DNA of 64,000 nucleotides from Massilia litorea (GTDB lineage Bacteria > Pseudomonadota > Gammaproteobacteria > Burkholderiales > Burkholderiaceae_D), in assembly GCF_015101885.1 (NCBI RefSeq), contig NZ_CP062941.1:2294001-2358000 (forward strand), given 5' to 3'. The notes beneath the pieces were generated by a model that made no database searches, had not been told where the DNA came from, and saw nothing but the letters and a program-made list of their open reading frames with translations. This document shows, piece after piece, positions 41,452 through 50,014 of the stretch (positions within the stretch are counted from its first letter, which is position 1; the number at the start of each line of letters is the position of its first letter). Made by a program: the position numbers and the translations under genes.

Positions 41452-42324
41452 ATGAATATCGGATTTATCGGACTCGGCGCAATGGGACGCGGGATGGCAG
41501 CCAACCTGTTGCGCTCGGGGCAGCCGCTGCGCGTATGGAACCGCGGCGCTGGACCTGTGCAGGAACTGGCCGCCCAGGGTGCGCAGGTAGCCGCCAGCCC
41601 GGCCGAGGCGGCGGCCGTGGACGTGCTGTTCACGATGCTGGCGGACGACGCATCGACCCGCGCCGTGCTGCTGGACGACGGCGCCCTGGACGCGCTGGCG
41701 CCGGGCAGCATTCACGTGAACATGGCGACGGTGTCGGTGGCCTTCGCGCGCGAGATGGCAGCGCTGCATGCCGCGCGCGGCGTCGGCTATATCGGGGCGC
41801 CTGTGCTCGGCCGGGTCGACGTGGCGGCCGCCGGCAAGCTCAATATCGTGGCGGCCGGTCCGGACGAGGCGATCGCGCGCGTGCAGCCGCTGTTCGACCT
41901 GATGGGGCAGAAGACCTGGCGTTTCGGCACGGCGCCCGAACAGGCGAATGCGGTCAAACTCGGCGCCAACCTGACCCTGGCCTGCGCGATCGAGGCGATG
42001 GGCGAATCGGCGGCGCTCGTCGGCGCGCACGGCATCGAGGCGGCCGGCTTCCTCGACCTCCTGAGCAACACGTTGTTCGCCGGTTCGCCCGTCTATAAAG
42101 GCTATGGCGCGATGATCGCGCAGGAGCGCTACAGCCCGGCCGGATTCAAGCTCTCGCTCGGCCTGAAGGATGTCGGCCTGGCCAACGATGCGGCTGCTGA
42201 ACAGGGCCTGCGGCTGCGCTTCGGCGCGGTGCTGCGCGAGACGCTGCAGCAGGCGGTGGCGCGCGGCGACGGTGAGCTCGACCTTGCGGCACTGGCGCGC
42301 ATGTCGGCGCCAAAATCGGCCTGA
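41452..42324 (+). CDS. NAD(P)-dependent 3-hydroxyisobutyrate dehydrogenase-family oxidoreductase
   Basis: The 290-residue beta-hydroxyacid dehydrogenase has a Rossmann opening NIGFIGLGAMGRGMAANLL and the substrate-site GAPVLGRVDVAAAGKLNIV. The catalytic-Lys motif reads NAVKLGANLTLACAIEAMGESAAL, and KLSLGLKDVGLANDAA is near the C-terminus. The lysine pattern resembles the GLYR/3-hydroxyisobutyrate group acting on small hydroxyacids or succinic semialdehyde; the exact substrate cannot be assigned. AAGGAG lies 7 bases before ATG 41452. It is monocistronic after the ace operon terminator. Confidence 0.88.
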   Translation: MNIGFIGLGAMGRGMAANLLRSGQPLRVWNRGAGPVQELAAQGAQVAASPAEAAAVDVLFTMLADDASTRAVLLDDGALDALAPGSIHVNMATVSVAFAREMAALHAARGVGYIGAPVLGRVDVAAAGKLNIVAAGPDEAIARVQPLFDLMGQKTWRFGTAPEQANAVKLGANLTLACAIEAMGESAALVGAHGIEAAGFLDLLSNTLFAGSPVYKGYGAMIAQERYSPAGFKLSLGLKDVGLANDAAAEQGLRLRFGAVLRETLQQAVARGDGELDLAALARMSAPKSA

Positions 42325-42377
42325 ACGGCGCCGTTCCTGCGCACTGTGGTGCAGTCGCGCAGGAGAGTATTTTCCTG

Positions 42378-42405
42378 TTGTGCCCTGGCGCAGCCGCGCT
42401 ATGAT
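42378..42405 (+). promoter_or_regulatory. Possible promoter of the 42469 gene
   Basis: TTGTGC, 16-base spacer, TATGAT, about 64 bases before the start codon. Weak -35 box. Confidence 0.35.
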
Positions 42406-42468
42406 GGACGTGCAACCGGCGAGCCGATACTGCGCCGGCGCAGCGAATGCGTGTCACAGGAGATTGAC

Positions 42469-42792
42469 ATGGAAGAGCACGGTACTGAATATGTCGGGAC
42501 CTTATTTGTCCTGCCCGCATCGCGGGCTTTCGAACTCAGCACGACGCTGCACGGGGTGCCGGTCACGCTGACCGGGACCATTGCGCAGCACCTGGCGGCG
42601 CAATTTGCCGGCAACGATGCGGCAGGCGAGCACATCGACGTGCGGCAGCTGAGCGTGCAGCCGCGCCGGGTCGAAGTCCTGACGCGCGAGATCCACGAGC
42701 GGCACCGCGCGCCGCGCAAGGCGCATTTCCTGATGCGGGTGCTCGACGGCGGGGTGCCGGCGGCGCGCCAGGACGCTTCCGTCACTGCCTGA
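42469..42792 (+). CDS. Hypothetical protein, 107 residues
   Basis: A cytoplasmic protein with no signal peptide or membrane segment: starts MEEHGTEYVGTLFVLPASRAFELSTTLHGVPV and ends with a basic stretch (TREIHERHRAPRKAHFLMRVL). ATG 42469 is chosen because AGGAGA lies about 8 bases upstream; the frame is open from 42346 without support there. I do not recognise a family. It lies alone between the dehydrogenase gene and the convergent DUF2141 gene. Confidence 0.6.
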   Translation: MEEHGTEYVGTLFVLPASRAFELSTTLHGVPVTLTGTIAQHLAAQFAGNDAAGEHIDVRQLSVQPRRVEVLTREIHERHRAPRKAHFLMRVLDGGVPAARQDASVTA

Positions 42793-42806
42793 GGCAGCCG
42801 GGCAGC

Positions 42807-43217
42807 TCAGCGCAGGCGCACGGTCGCCGTCGCCTGCGTTTCTCCGACCTCGATGGCCGCATCTTCAAAGCTCGGCGGACCGAACTTGCCGCGCGCATCG
42901 CGGCTGAAACCGTAGGGCTCCTTCGGCATGCCGACGAAGTTGCGGTCGAGTTCATTGTTGCCGTTTTCGTCCTGGTAAGCCAGCACGGCCCAGGTGCCGG
43001 CGGGCACGCCCTTGACCACGACCGTCGTTTCGCCAGGCTGCGCCGGCGCCGAGGCGCTCCAGGCGCACTGCTTCAGGAAGCGCTCCCTGTCGCAGACGGC
43101 GACCTTCACGTTTCCCTTGGCGGTCACGCCCGACACGCGTACCTCGACCGTGGCGGCCGAGGCGTTCAGTGCGCACATCAAGGCGGCGCAGGCTACAAAG
43201 CGGGACAACTGATTCAT
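42807..43217 (-). CDS. DUF2141-family secreted protein
   Basis: The 136-residue product has a signal peptide (to about residue 21, NASA) followed by one DUF2141 beta-sandwich: EVRVSGVTAKGNVKVAVCDRERFL, PAGTWAVLAYQDENGNNELDRNF and the conserved MPKEPYGFSRDARGKFGPPSFEDA. The DENGNNELD segment looks like a calcium-binding loop. DUF2141 genes often lie beside carotenoid or lipid genes, and here crtZ is divergent 114 bases away; their function is not established. An AAGGA lies 9 bases before the start. Confidence 0.85.
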   Translation of the reverse strand: MNQLSRFVACAALMCALNASAATVEVRVSGVTAKGNVKVAVCDRERFLKQCAWSASAPAQPGETTVVVKGVPAGTWAVLAYQDENGNNELDRNFVGMPKEPYGFSRDARGKFGPPSFEDAAIEVGETQATATVRLR

Positions 43218-43331
43218 CGGTGTTTTCCTTGTTCTGGTTTCGTTGCGGCGAGAGGCGGTTTGGTAGCCGTGCGCGCAAGCCCCTTATGGTAGGCTGGGAT
43301 CATCGCCTTTTCTCTCCTGGTCCCTGCATTC

Positions 43332-43844
43332 ATGCTGCTCAATACGCTCATCGTCGTGGCCACCGTCGTCTTCATGGAAGTGTTTTCCATCGTCGCGCAC
43401 AAGTACATCATGCACGGCTTCGGCTGGGGCTGGCACCGCTCGCACCATGAAGCTCGGACCGGCTGGTTCGAGAAGAACGATTTATACGCCGTCGTCTTCG
43501 CCGGCGTGGCCATCGCCCTGATCTGGTTCGGCACCGAGGGCATCTGGCCGCTGCAATGGATCGGCGCCGGCATGACGGCCTACGGCTTCCTCTATTTCGT
43601 CGCCCACGACGGCCTGGTGCACCGGCGCTGGCCTTTCCAGTACACCCCGCGCAGCGGCTACGCCAAGCGGCTCTACCAGGCGCACCGCATGCACCATGCG
43701 GTCGAGGGCAGGGAAGGCGCGGTCTCGTTCGGCTTCCTGTACGCGCCCCCGGTCGCGAAGCTCAAACGCCAGTTGCAGGCACTGCATGGCGGGGCACCGA
43801 GGCGTCCGCGGGACGCCGCCACAGGCCATCAGGACGCGGCCTGA
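43332..43844 (+). CDS. crtZ: Beta-carotene hydroxylase
   Basis: The 170-residue membrane di-iron hydroxylase converts beta-carotene to zeaxanthin via beta-cryptoxanthin. All family histidine motifs are present: HKYIMHG, HRSHH, HDGLVHRRWPF and HRMHH, among four hydrophobic helices. It faces the crtEXYIB operon, and its last 83 bases overlap the 3' end of crtB tail to tail. No ribosome-binding site is obvious before ATG 43332. This convergent crtZ is the arrangement known from Pantoea. Confidence 0.95.
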   Translation: MLLNTLIVVATVVFMEVFSIVAHKYIMHGFGWGWHRSHHEARTGWFEKNDLYAVVFAGVAIALIWFGTEGIWPLQWIGAGMTAYGFLYFVAHDGLVHRRWPFQYTPRSGYAKRLYQAHRMHHAVEGREGAVSFGFLYAPPVAKLKRQLQALHGGAPRRPRDAATGHQDAA

Positions 43845-44739
43845 CCGGGCGCAGGCGCGACAACAAGGCGTCCACGCCGCCCATGGCCAGCAGTTTCAGT
43901 TTCGTCGCGCGCGAGGTGCCGACCCGTTCGTCCCAGGCGCGCGGTCCGCGTGCCTTGACCTCGATCCCGATCTGGCGATACACCCTGCGTGCCGTGGCGA
44001 TCGCCCAGGCCGAGCGCAGCGGCAGCGCCGACACGCCGCCGAGCGCGCAATCGTAATACGGCTCGGCATGGTCGACCAGGCGCGCCGCAATCTTCGCCAG
44101 CGCCATGCGATGCCGCGGCAGGGCCAGCTCTTCCGGCGGAATCCCGGCTTCGCGCAGCCACTGCGTCGGCAGGTAGCAGCGCCCGAGCCGCGCGTCGTCG
44201 ACGATGTCGCGCGCGATGTTCGTCAGCTGGAAGGCCAGGCCGAGGTCGCAGGCGCGGTCGAGCACCTGTGGCGCTTGCGCGCCCATGATCTGGGCCATCA
44301 TCAGGCCGACCACGCCCGCCACGTGGTAGCAGTAGCGCAGCGTGTCCTCGAAGGTGTCGTAGTGCACGGCATCGACGTCCATGCCGAAGCCGGCCAGGTG
44401 GTCAAAAGCATGGCGCGGCGCGATGGCGTGGCGCAGCGCGACTTCCTGGAAGGCGGCGAAGGCCGGATCAGGCATCGTTTCGCCCGCGTAGGCGCGGCGC
44501 GTCTGCTCGACCAGCCGCGCCAGTTCGCCATGCGGGTCGTGGCTGGGCGCCGCCATGCCGAAGCCCAGTTCCTGGCCGTCGACCACGTCGTCGCAGTGGC
44601 GGCACCAGGCATACAGCATCAGCACGCTGCGCCGGGTAGGGGCGTCGAACAGCCTGGCCGCGGCCGCGAAACTCTTCGAGCCGACCTTGATCGTTTCGGT
44701 CGCGTGGTCCAGCAGCGATGCGTTCGCTCCAGCGTTCAT
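43762..44739 (-). CDS. crtB: Phytoene synthase
   Basis: The 325-residue enzyme condenses two geranylgeranyl diphosphates to 15-cis-phytoene. The two Asp-rich Mg/diphosphate motifs are CRHCDDVVDG (about 47-56) and NIARDIVDDARLGRCYLP (about 177-194). It is the last gene of crtE-X-Y-I-B and overlaps the crtI stop by four bases. The C-terminal tail (about 30 residues rich in Arg/Pro, RPRPDGLWRRPADAS) extends into the crtZ coding region on the other strand and looks non-essential, so the overlap may have arisen by stop-codon loss. Confidence 0.95.
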   Translation of the reverse strand: MNAGANASLLDHATETIKVGSKSFAAAARLFDAPTRRSVLMLYAWCRHCDDVVDGQELGFGMAAPSHDPHGELARLVEQTRRAYAGETMPDPAFAAFQEVALRHAIAPRHAFDHLAGFGMDVDAVHYDTFEDTLRYCYHVAGVVGLMMAQIMGAQAPQVLDRACDLGLAFQLTNIARDIVDDARLGRCYLPTQWLREAGIPPEELALPRHRMALAKIAARLVDHAEPYYDCALGGVSALPLRSAWAIATARRVYRQIGIEVKARGPRAWDERVGTSRATKLKLLAMGGVDALLSRLRPVRPRPDGLWRRPADASVPRHAVPATGV

Positions 44740-46226
44740 GCGCGCGCCTCCGCAAGCATCAGGCCTGCAGTCGCCTTGGCCGAGCCGATCACGCCCGGTA
44801 CGCCCGCGCCTGGATGGGTACCCGCGCCGACCAGGTAGAGGTTGGCCAGCTCCCTGTCGCGGTTGTGCGGACGGAACCAGGCGCTTTGGGTCAGCACGGG
44901 CTCCAGCGAAAACGCCGAGCCGACGTGGGCATTCAGCTGGTCGCGGAAATCGAAGGGCGTAAAAATGCGGCTGGTGACGAGCTGGCTGCGCAGGCCCGGC
45001 ATGTAGCGCTCTTCGAGGTATTCGAAAATCTTGTCGCGGTAGCGCGGCCCTTCGACCTCCCAGTCGATGTCCGCATTGCCCAGGTGCGGTACCGGCGCCA
45101 GTACGTAATGGCTGCCGCAGCCGGGCGGCGCCAGCGACGGGTCGGTGACGCAGGGCGCGTGCAGGTAGAGCGAAAAATCGTCGGCCAGCGCATTGCCCTT
45201 GAAAATTTCGTCGATCAGGCCGCGGTAGCGCGGGCCGAAGCAGACCGTATGGTGCTGCAGCTGGCTGTGGTGGTGGTCCAGTCCGAAATAGATGACGAAC
45301 AGCGAATTACTGAAGCGCTTCTTGCGCAGGCTGGCTGCTTCCTGCGCGCCGCGCGGGTGCTGGTTCAAGAGCGAGGCATAGGTATGCACCACGTCGGCGT
45401 TCGAGGCCACCGCATCGGCCGGGAAGAAGCGGCCGTCTTCCAGGCGCACGCCGCTGGCGCGCCCGTTCTTCGTTTCGATTTGCGCGACCGATGCATTCAG
45501 TTCGATCCGTCCGCCGATGTCCTGGAACAGGCGTACCAGGCCGTTCACCAGCGCGCCGGTGCCGCCGCGCGGGAACCAGACGCCCCAGCGCCGCTCGAGC
45601 GCGTGGATCAGCGTGTAGATCGACGAGGTCGCGAACGGATTGCCGCCGACCAGCAGCGAGTGAAAGGAAAAGGCCTGGCGCAGGTGCTCGTCCTGCACGA
45701 AGCGCGAGACCATGCTGTAGACGCTGCGCCAGGCCTGCAGCTTGGCCAGCTGCGGGCCGGCCGCGATCATGTCGCGGAAGGTCAGGAAGGGCACGGTGCC
45801 CAGTTTGATATAGCCCTCTTCGAACACCGCCTTCGAATACGCGAGGAAGCGCTGGTAACCGGCGACGTCGACAGGGTTGATCGCGTGGATCTGGCGGTCG
45901 AGCGCTTCCTGGTCGTTGACGTAGTCGAAATGGCTGCCGTCTTCCCAGCACAGGCGATAGAAGGGAGAGACGGGCAGCATCTCGACATAATCCTCGATGC
46001 GTTTGCCGGCAGCGGTAAATAACTCCTCGATGCAGGACGGGTCGGTGATGACGGTGGGGCCGGCGTCGAAGACAAAACCCTGGTCTTCGTAGACATAGGC
46101 GCGGCCGCCCGGCTTGTCGCGCTTTTCCAGCAGCGTCGTCTGCGTGCCGCCGGCCTGCAGGCGGATGGCCAGGGCCAGGCCGCCGAAGCCGGCGCCGACG
46201 ACGACCGCGTTGTTTACTGCGTTCAT
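44736..46226 (-). CDS. crtI: Phytoene desaturase (lycopene-forming)
   Basis: The 496-residue FAD enzyme introduces four double bonds to give all-trans-lycopene. The N-terminal dinucleotide fold is VVVGAGFGGLALAIRLQ with GGRAYVYEDQGFVFDAGPT; the C-terminal bacterial desaturase signature is LVGAGTHPGAGVPGVIGSAKATAGLM. Length and motifs match Pantoea CrtI. The four-step product is inferred from the presence of a lycopene cyclase next door. Coupled by four-base overlaps with both crtY (upstream) and crtB (downstream). Confidence 0.95.
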   Translation of the reverse strand: MNAVNNAVVVGAGFGGLALAIRLQAGGTQTTLLEKRDKPGGRAYVYEDQGFVFDAGPTVITDPSCIEELFTAAGKRIEDYVEMLPVSPFYRLCWEDGSHFDYVNDQEALDRQIHAINPVDVAGYQRFLAYSKAVFEEGYIKLGTVPFLTFRDMIAAGPQLAKLQAWRSVYSMVSRFVQDEHLRQAFSFHSLLVGGNPFATSSIYTLIHALERRWGVWFPRGGTGALVNGLVRLFQDIGGRIELNASVAQIETKNGRASGVRLEDGRFFPADAVASNADVVHTYASLLNQHPRGAQEAASLRKKRFSNSLFVIYFGLDHHHSQLQHHTVCFGPRYRGLIDEIFKGNALADDFSLYLHAPCVTDPSLAPPGCGSHYVLAPVPHLGNADIDWEVEGPRYRDKIFEYLEERYMPGLRSQLVTSRIFTPFDFRDQLNAHVGSAFSLEPVLTQSAWFRPHNRDRELANLYLVGAGTHPGAGVPGVIGSAKATAGLMLAEARA

Positions 46227-47398
46227 TCTGGTTTCCTGATCTGGCTGGGATGGACCATGCGCGCGGCGTTCATGGCCGCGCGCACGGGTACGGGAGGCTT
46301 ACCGCTGAGGATGCGCGCCTTGTCGAACAGGCGCAGGCGGGCAGCATAAAAGCGTTCGATGAGCGGTGCCGGCAGCCGGTAGAAGCGCGCCATGACGCGC
46401 CAGCGGCTGTCCGGACTGCCGGCCAAAAACAGCATGCGGTTGAGCAGCCGGAAAAAGCGCTGCGCGCGCCAGGCCTGCTGCGCCTCGATGCGGATGGCCT
46501 CGAACAGCTTCGGGGCGCTCAGGTCGGCAAGACTGGCGATGCGTTCGGCCAGGCGCACCGCGTGCGGCAGCGAATAGCCGGTCGTCGAGTGGAACAATCC
46601 CGCGCGCAGGCCGGAGGTCGGCTGACCCCTGAAATCCGCCCAGAAGCCGTCGACGTCTCCCGTCAGCACGATCGGCAGCGAGCCCTGTTCTTCGCGCAGC
46701 ACGTCAAGGATCCGCCAGCCGCGCCCCTGCGCATAGGCCGCGATGTTGGCGCGCAGGCGCTCGGGCTCCCAGGCAAGCGTATCGACGTAATGGGTGTCTT
46801 CGATCAGTATGCGGTCCGGCCCGAAGGGCAGCAGGTAGACGAAGCGGTAGCCGCCTTGCTGCTCGACGCCGGCGTCCATGATGACCGGGGCGCGCAGGCC
46901 ATGTGGCGCAGCCAGTCGCACTTCCTGGCCGAGGAAGGTCTGATAGCCGAGCGCCAGGCGGGAACTCGGCTGCGGGCCGCGGCCGTCGATCACGGCGCCG
47001 GCCTGCAGCGTTTCGCCGCCGGCCAGGCGGACACTGGTCGGGCTCAGGCCCGCGACCCGGACGCCCGTACGCAGGGACGGTCCCAGCGCGGCCGAGACGA
47101 CGCGCGCGAAATCGCTTGATGCGATGCTGGCATAGCCGCTCTCGAGCGTGCGCGCGTAACCGGGAAAGACGACCTCATAGCGCGGCCAGCGGTGCGCGAC
47201 CAGGGGCGCCACCCAGGCCTGCTGATGCAGGTCGAGATCGCCGTCGTGGAAAGACCAGGTGTGGTTGCCGCCGATCGCCTCGCCCGCTTCCAGCAGCAGG
47301 ATGTCCAGCTCCGGACGCTCGGTGCGCAGGCGCCAGGCGATCAGGCCGTTGGCCAGCCCGCCGCCGACCAGGATCAGGTCGTAGAAGCGCTTGTTCAC
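46223..47398 (-). CDS. crtY: Lycopene beta-cyclase
   Basis: The 391-residue flavoprotein-like enzyme closes both ends of lycopene to beta-carotene. It starts with the dinucleotide-binding DLILVGGGLANGLIAWRL and has GGNHTWSFHDGDLD, typical of CrtY-type (not CrtL or CruA) cyclases, and FVYLLPFGPDRILIEDTHY. The start codon is GTG (47398) within the crtX stop (GTGA overlap). It supplies beta-carotene to CrtZ. Confidence 0.94.
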   Translation of the reverse strand: MNKRFYDLILVGGGLANGLIAWRLRTERPELDILLLEAGEAIGGNHTWSFHDGDLDLHQQAWVAPLVAHRWPRYEVVFPGYARTLESGYASIASSDFARVVSAALGPSLRTGVRVAGLSPTSVRLAGGETLQAGAVIDGRGPQPSSRLALGYQTFLGQEVRLAAPHGLRAPVIMDAGVEQQGGYRFVYLLPFGPDRILIEDTHYVDTLAWEPERLRANIAAYAQGRGWRILDVLREEQGSLPIVLTGDVDGFWADFRGQPTSGLRAGLFHSTTGYSLPHAVRLAERIASLADLSAPKLFEAIRIEAQQAWRAQRFFRLLNRMLFLAGSPDSRWRVMARFYRLPAPLIERFYAARLRLFDKARILSGKPPVPVRAAMNAARMVHPSQIRKPE

Positions 47399-48696
47399 GC
47401 TGCCCCCTCACGCCGCACCCGGCTATGCGAATCGATGCCCAGCGCGGCTTCGACGATGTCGGCCGCCCGCGCCGTGCCGCCGGCGCTTTTGACGCCCTCG
47501 GCCAGCGGCGCGCAGCGCTCCTTGAAACCCGGCTCGTCGAGCAGGCGGCGCAAGCGGCTTGCGATCCCGGACGCGCCTGTAAAACGCGGCGAGGCGGAGA
47601 GGCCGACGCCGGCATGGCGGATGCGTGCCGCCACGCCCGGCTGGTCGAAGGCGATCGGCAGCGCCAGGATCGGCGTGTGGTTTGCCACCGCGTCCAGGAC
47701 CGTGTTCAGGCCCGCATGCGAGACGACGGCATCGGCCCGCGCCAGTGCCGCTTCCTGCGGCGCGAATGCGCAGACCCAGGTGGCGCCAAGGCCTTCCAGC
47801 TGCGCGCACTGGCGCGCATCGAGGCCGCCGCAGTGGGCGGCCAGGAGCTGGACGTCGAGCTGGCGGCAGGCCTTGGCGATGCGCTTGAACAGGTCGAAGC
47901 GGTGTCCCTGCAAGGTGCCGAGCGAGGCGAAGACGAAGGGCCGGTCCGGGCTGATGACGGGCAGGGCGTCGATCCGCGCCGGTGCCTTGTGGGAGGCCGC
48001 GCGCAGCGGACCGACGTGATGAAAGGTATCCGGCAGCGCCTGGCGCGGGAAATCGAAGGCGGCCACCGTCTGGCTGATCTGCGCCAGCGGCGACAGGCAT
48101 TCGTGCAGGGCGCCGCGCACGGGGATGCCGAGCTTGCGCGCTGCGGTTTCAAGGGCCCGCCGGTGCGGCGCCATCATCCAGTCGTAGACCCGGGTGCTGC
48201 CCTCGAACATGTGCAGCGCGCGCTCGCCGGCGCCCCAGTCGAAGGGCATGACCGGCAAGGGCACGCCCGGTTCGCGGTTCACCGGCAGCGCGCAGGCGAT
48301 CGAGACGAAGGGCAGGCCAAGCGCTTCGGCCACCAGGCCGCCTGCGGCTTCCATCTGGTCGCCGAGCACGGCGTCGATCCGCAAGGCTTCGCATGCGGCG
48401 GGCAGTTCGCGGCACAGCATGGCGGTCGACTCCGCCATGTCGACGATCACGTGGCGCAGGCCGAGCGGGCTGCCCGGATTGGCCGCGCGCCGCAGCGACT
48501 GCGCCAGCGAACCCGGTGGGTGGGTGGCGGCGCCGACGGCGTGGAAACCGAGCCGATCGTCCTTGATGTAGGCGGCGGCGTCGGGCCGCTGCAGGAAGGT
48601 CACGCGGTGGCCGCGTTCGTGCAGGGCCAGTGCGAGCGCCGACAGGGCGCCCACATGGCTGTAGAACGCGGGGGCGACCACGCCGAAATGCGCCAT
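47395..48696 (-). CDS. crtX: Zeaxanthin glucosyltransferase
   Basis: The 433-residue GT1-family transferase adds glucose from UDP-glucose to zeaxanthin hydroxyls, giving mono- and diglucosides. It begins MAHFGVVAPAFYSHVGALSALALALHERGHRVTFLQ; the C-terminal donor-binding region is FAPQEAALARADAVVSHAGLNTVLDAV and LPIAFDQPGVAARIRHAG, close to the UGT signature. It lies 41 bases after crtE and overlaps crtY by four bases. Glycosylation predicts polar membrane-anchored yellow pigments rather than free zeaxanthin only. Confidence 0.93.
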   Translation of the reverse strand: MAHFGVVAPAFYSHVGALSALALALHERGHRVTFLQRPDAAAYIKDDRLGFHAVGAATHPPGSLAQSLRRAANPGSPLGLRHVIVDMAESTAMLCRELPAACEALRIDAVLGDQMEAAGGLVAEALGLPFVSIACALPVNREPGVPLPVMPFDWGAGERALHMFEGSTRVYDWMMAPHRRALETAARKLGIPVRGALHECLSPLAQISQTVAAFDFPRQALPDTFHHVGPLRAASHKAPARIDALPVISPDRPFVFASLGTLQGHRFDLFKRIAKACRQLDVQLLAAHCGGLDARQCAQLEGLGATWVCAFAPQEAALARADAVVSHAGLNTVLDAVANHTPILALPIAFDQPGVAARIRHAGVGLSASPRFTGASGIASRLRRLLDEPGFKERCAPLAEGVKSAGGTARAADIVEAALGIDSHSRVRREGAA

Positions 48697-48737
48697 GCGC
48701 CGTTTCTCCTAGCCGCGCCGGAGCGTCGAAGGCGTGC

Positions 48738-49724
48738 TCAATGGCGCACCAGGTGCCGGTCCGGCGTCGCAGCAAGCGGGCGGCCGGCGAAGCGAAAGCC
48801 GCCACCCTGGCCGAACAGCGTGTCGACGAAGCGGCGCGTGCGCTGCTTGCTGCCGATGGCATCGGTCAGGCAGCGGTCGGCCTCGTCGAGGTGCCGCGCC
48901 AGGCGCTTCCTCGCTTCCTCGAAGCCGAGCGCGTTGATGAGCGTGGCCTTGCCGAGGTCCTTGCCGGTATCTTTACCGGTCACGCTCGTGTCGTTGGCCG
49001 GATCGTCCTGGAAATCGTCGCGGATCTGGAAGGCGTGGCCGGCGGCAAGCGCAAAGGCGCGCAGCGATTCGGCGACGCAGTCGTCGGTCTCGGCCAGGAT
49101 CGCGGCCATGTCGACCGAGACGCCGAGCAGCACGCCCGTCTTCAACTCATTGGTGCTGGCGATTTCCGCTTCCGAGCGCTGGCCGCCTCCGCGCAGGTCC
49201 TCGAACTGGCCGCGCACCAGGCCCTGGCTGCCGACTGTCTCGGCCAGTTTCGCCACCAGCCGTGCGCGCACCTCGGGCCGGATGCCGGGCGCGGTCGCGA
49301 GCACGCCGAAAGCGCGGCTGAGCAGGGCGACGGAGGCGAGGATGGCGACGTCTTCGCCGTATTGCACATGGATCGTCGGCTGGCCGCGGCGCAGCATGGC
49401 GTCGTCCATGCAGGGCATGTCGTCGAGGATCAGCGAGGCCGCATGCACCATCTCGACGGCGCAGGCGATATCGACCAGGGCCGGGGAGGCGCAGCCGAGG
49501 TCGCGCGCGACCAGCATCAGCAGCAGCGGACGCATGCGCTTGCCGGCGCCGAGGGTGCCGGCGCGCATTGCTGCCGCCAGGGTATCGCTGCCGTTGCCGC
49601 TGTCGGGCAACAGCTGCGCCATGCGTTCTTCGAACGCGTGCCGGATCGCGGCCAGTTCCGCCAGCCAGGGATCGCCCGCCATCTCCATGTCGCGCCCGCT
49701 GAATCGTCCAGTCATCGTCGTCAT
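48738..49724 (-). CDS. crtE: Geranylgeranyl diphosphate synthase
   Basis: The 328-residue polyprenyl synthase makes the C20 precursor for phytoene. The first Asp-rich motif is LILDDMPCMDD (DDxxxxD), the second is FQIRDDFQDD, with GKRMRPLLLML upstream and GKDTGKDLGKATL near the end. ATG 49724 is preferred because AAGGA lies 8 bases upstream; an ATG at 49772 would add 16 residues and has no ribosome-binding site. It is the first gene of the crtEXYIB operon; the promoter must lie in 49725-49940, which includes a perfect palindrome at 49845-49858. Confidence 0.94.
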   Translation of the reverse strand: MTTMTGRFSGRDMEMAGDPWLAELAAIRHAFEERMAQLLPDSGNGSDTLAAAMRAGTLGAGKRMRPLLLMLVARDLGCASPALVDIACAVEMVHAASLILDDMPCMDDAMLRRGQPTIHVQYGEDVAILASVALLSRAFGVLATAPGIRPEVRARLVAKLAETVGSQGLVRGQFEDLRGGGQRSEAEIASTNELKTGVLLGVSVDMAAILAETDDCVAESLRAFALAAGHAFQIRDDFQDDPANDTSVTGKDTGKDLGKATLINALGFEEARKRLARHLDEADRCLTDAIGSKQRTRRFVDTLFGQGGGFRFAGRPLAATPDRHLVRH

Positions 49725-49844
49725 GCGCCGATCCTTGTGCTGAATGGTTGGGAAAATTGCTTGATTTGCCATGGATGATACCGGAATCGATCCGGCGGAA
49801 TCGTCAATGTTTCAATGGTGTGCCTGGGTTGTACGGCTTATTCT

Positions 49845-49858
49845 CGTCAAATTTGACG
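49845..49858. promoter_or_regulatory. Perfect 14-base palindrome upstream of crtE
   Basis: CGTCAAATTTGACG, about 120 bases before the crtE start. It contains TTGACG on both strands, so it can be a -35 element, an operator, or both. No regulator gene lies next to it. Confidence 0.5.
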
Positions 49859-49943
49859 CTTTGTGGGCGAACTGGAGACCCGCGTCCCGATATTGTCCCG
49901 GTGATATGGCGTGCAATGTCGCGGGTATTTCCGTAGCAGGGCC

Positions 49944-49980
49944 AATAAAAAATGCCGCCAAGCGCGAGCAGGGCGGCATT
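49944..49980 (-). terminator. Terminator downstream of the 61-residue protein gene
   Basis: On the minus strand AATGCCGCC-N12-GGCGGCATT is followed by a T-rich run (TTTTTTA). It separates the small-gene unit from the crt operon promoter. Confidence 0.88.
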
Positions 49981-50014
49981 CTTATGGTGGCGCCGCGTGG
50001 CGCCGGATCGGCGA

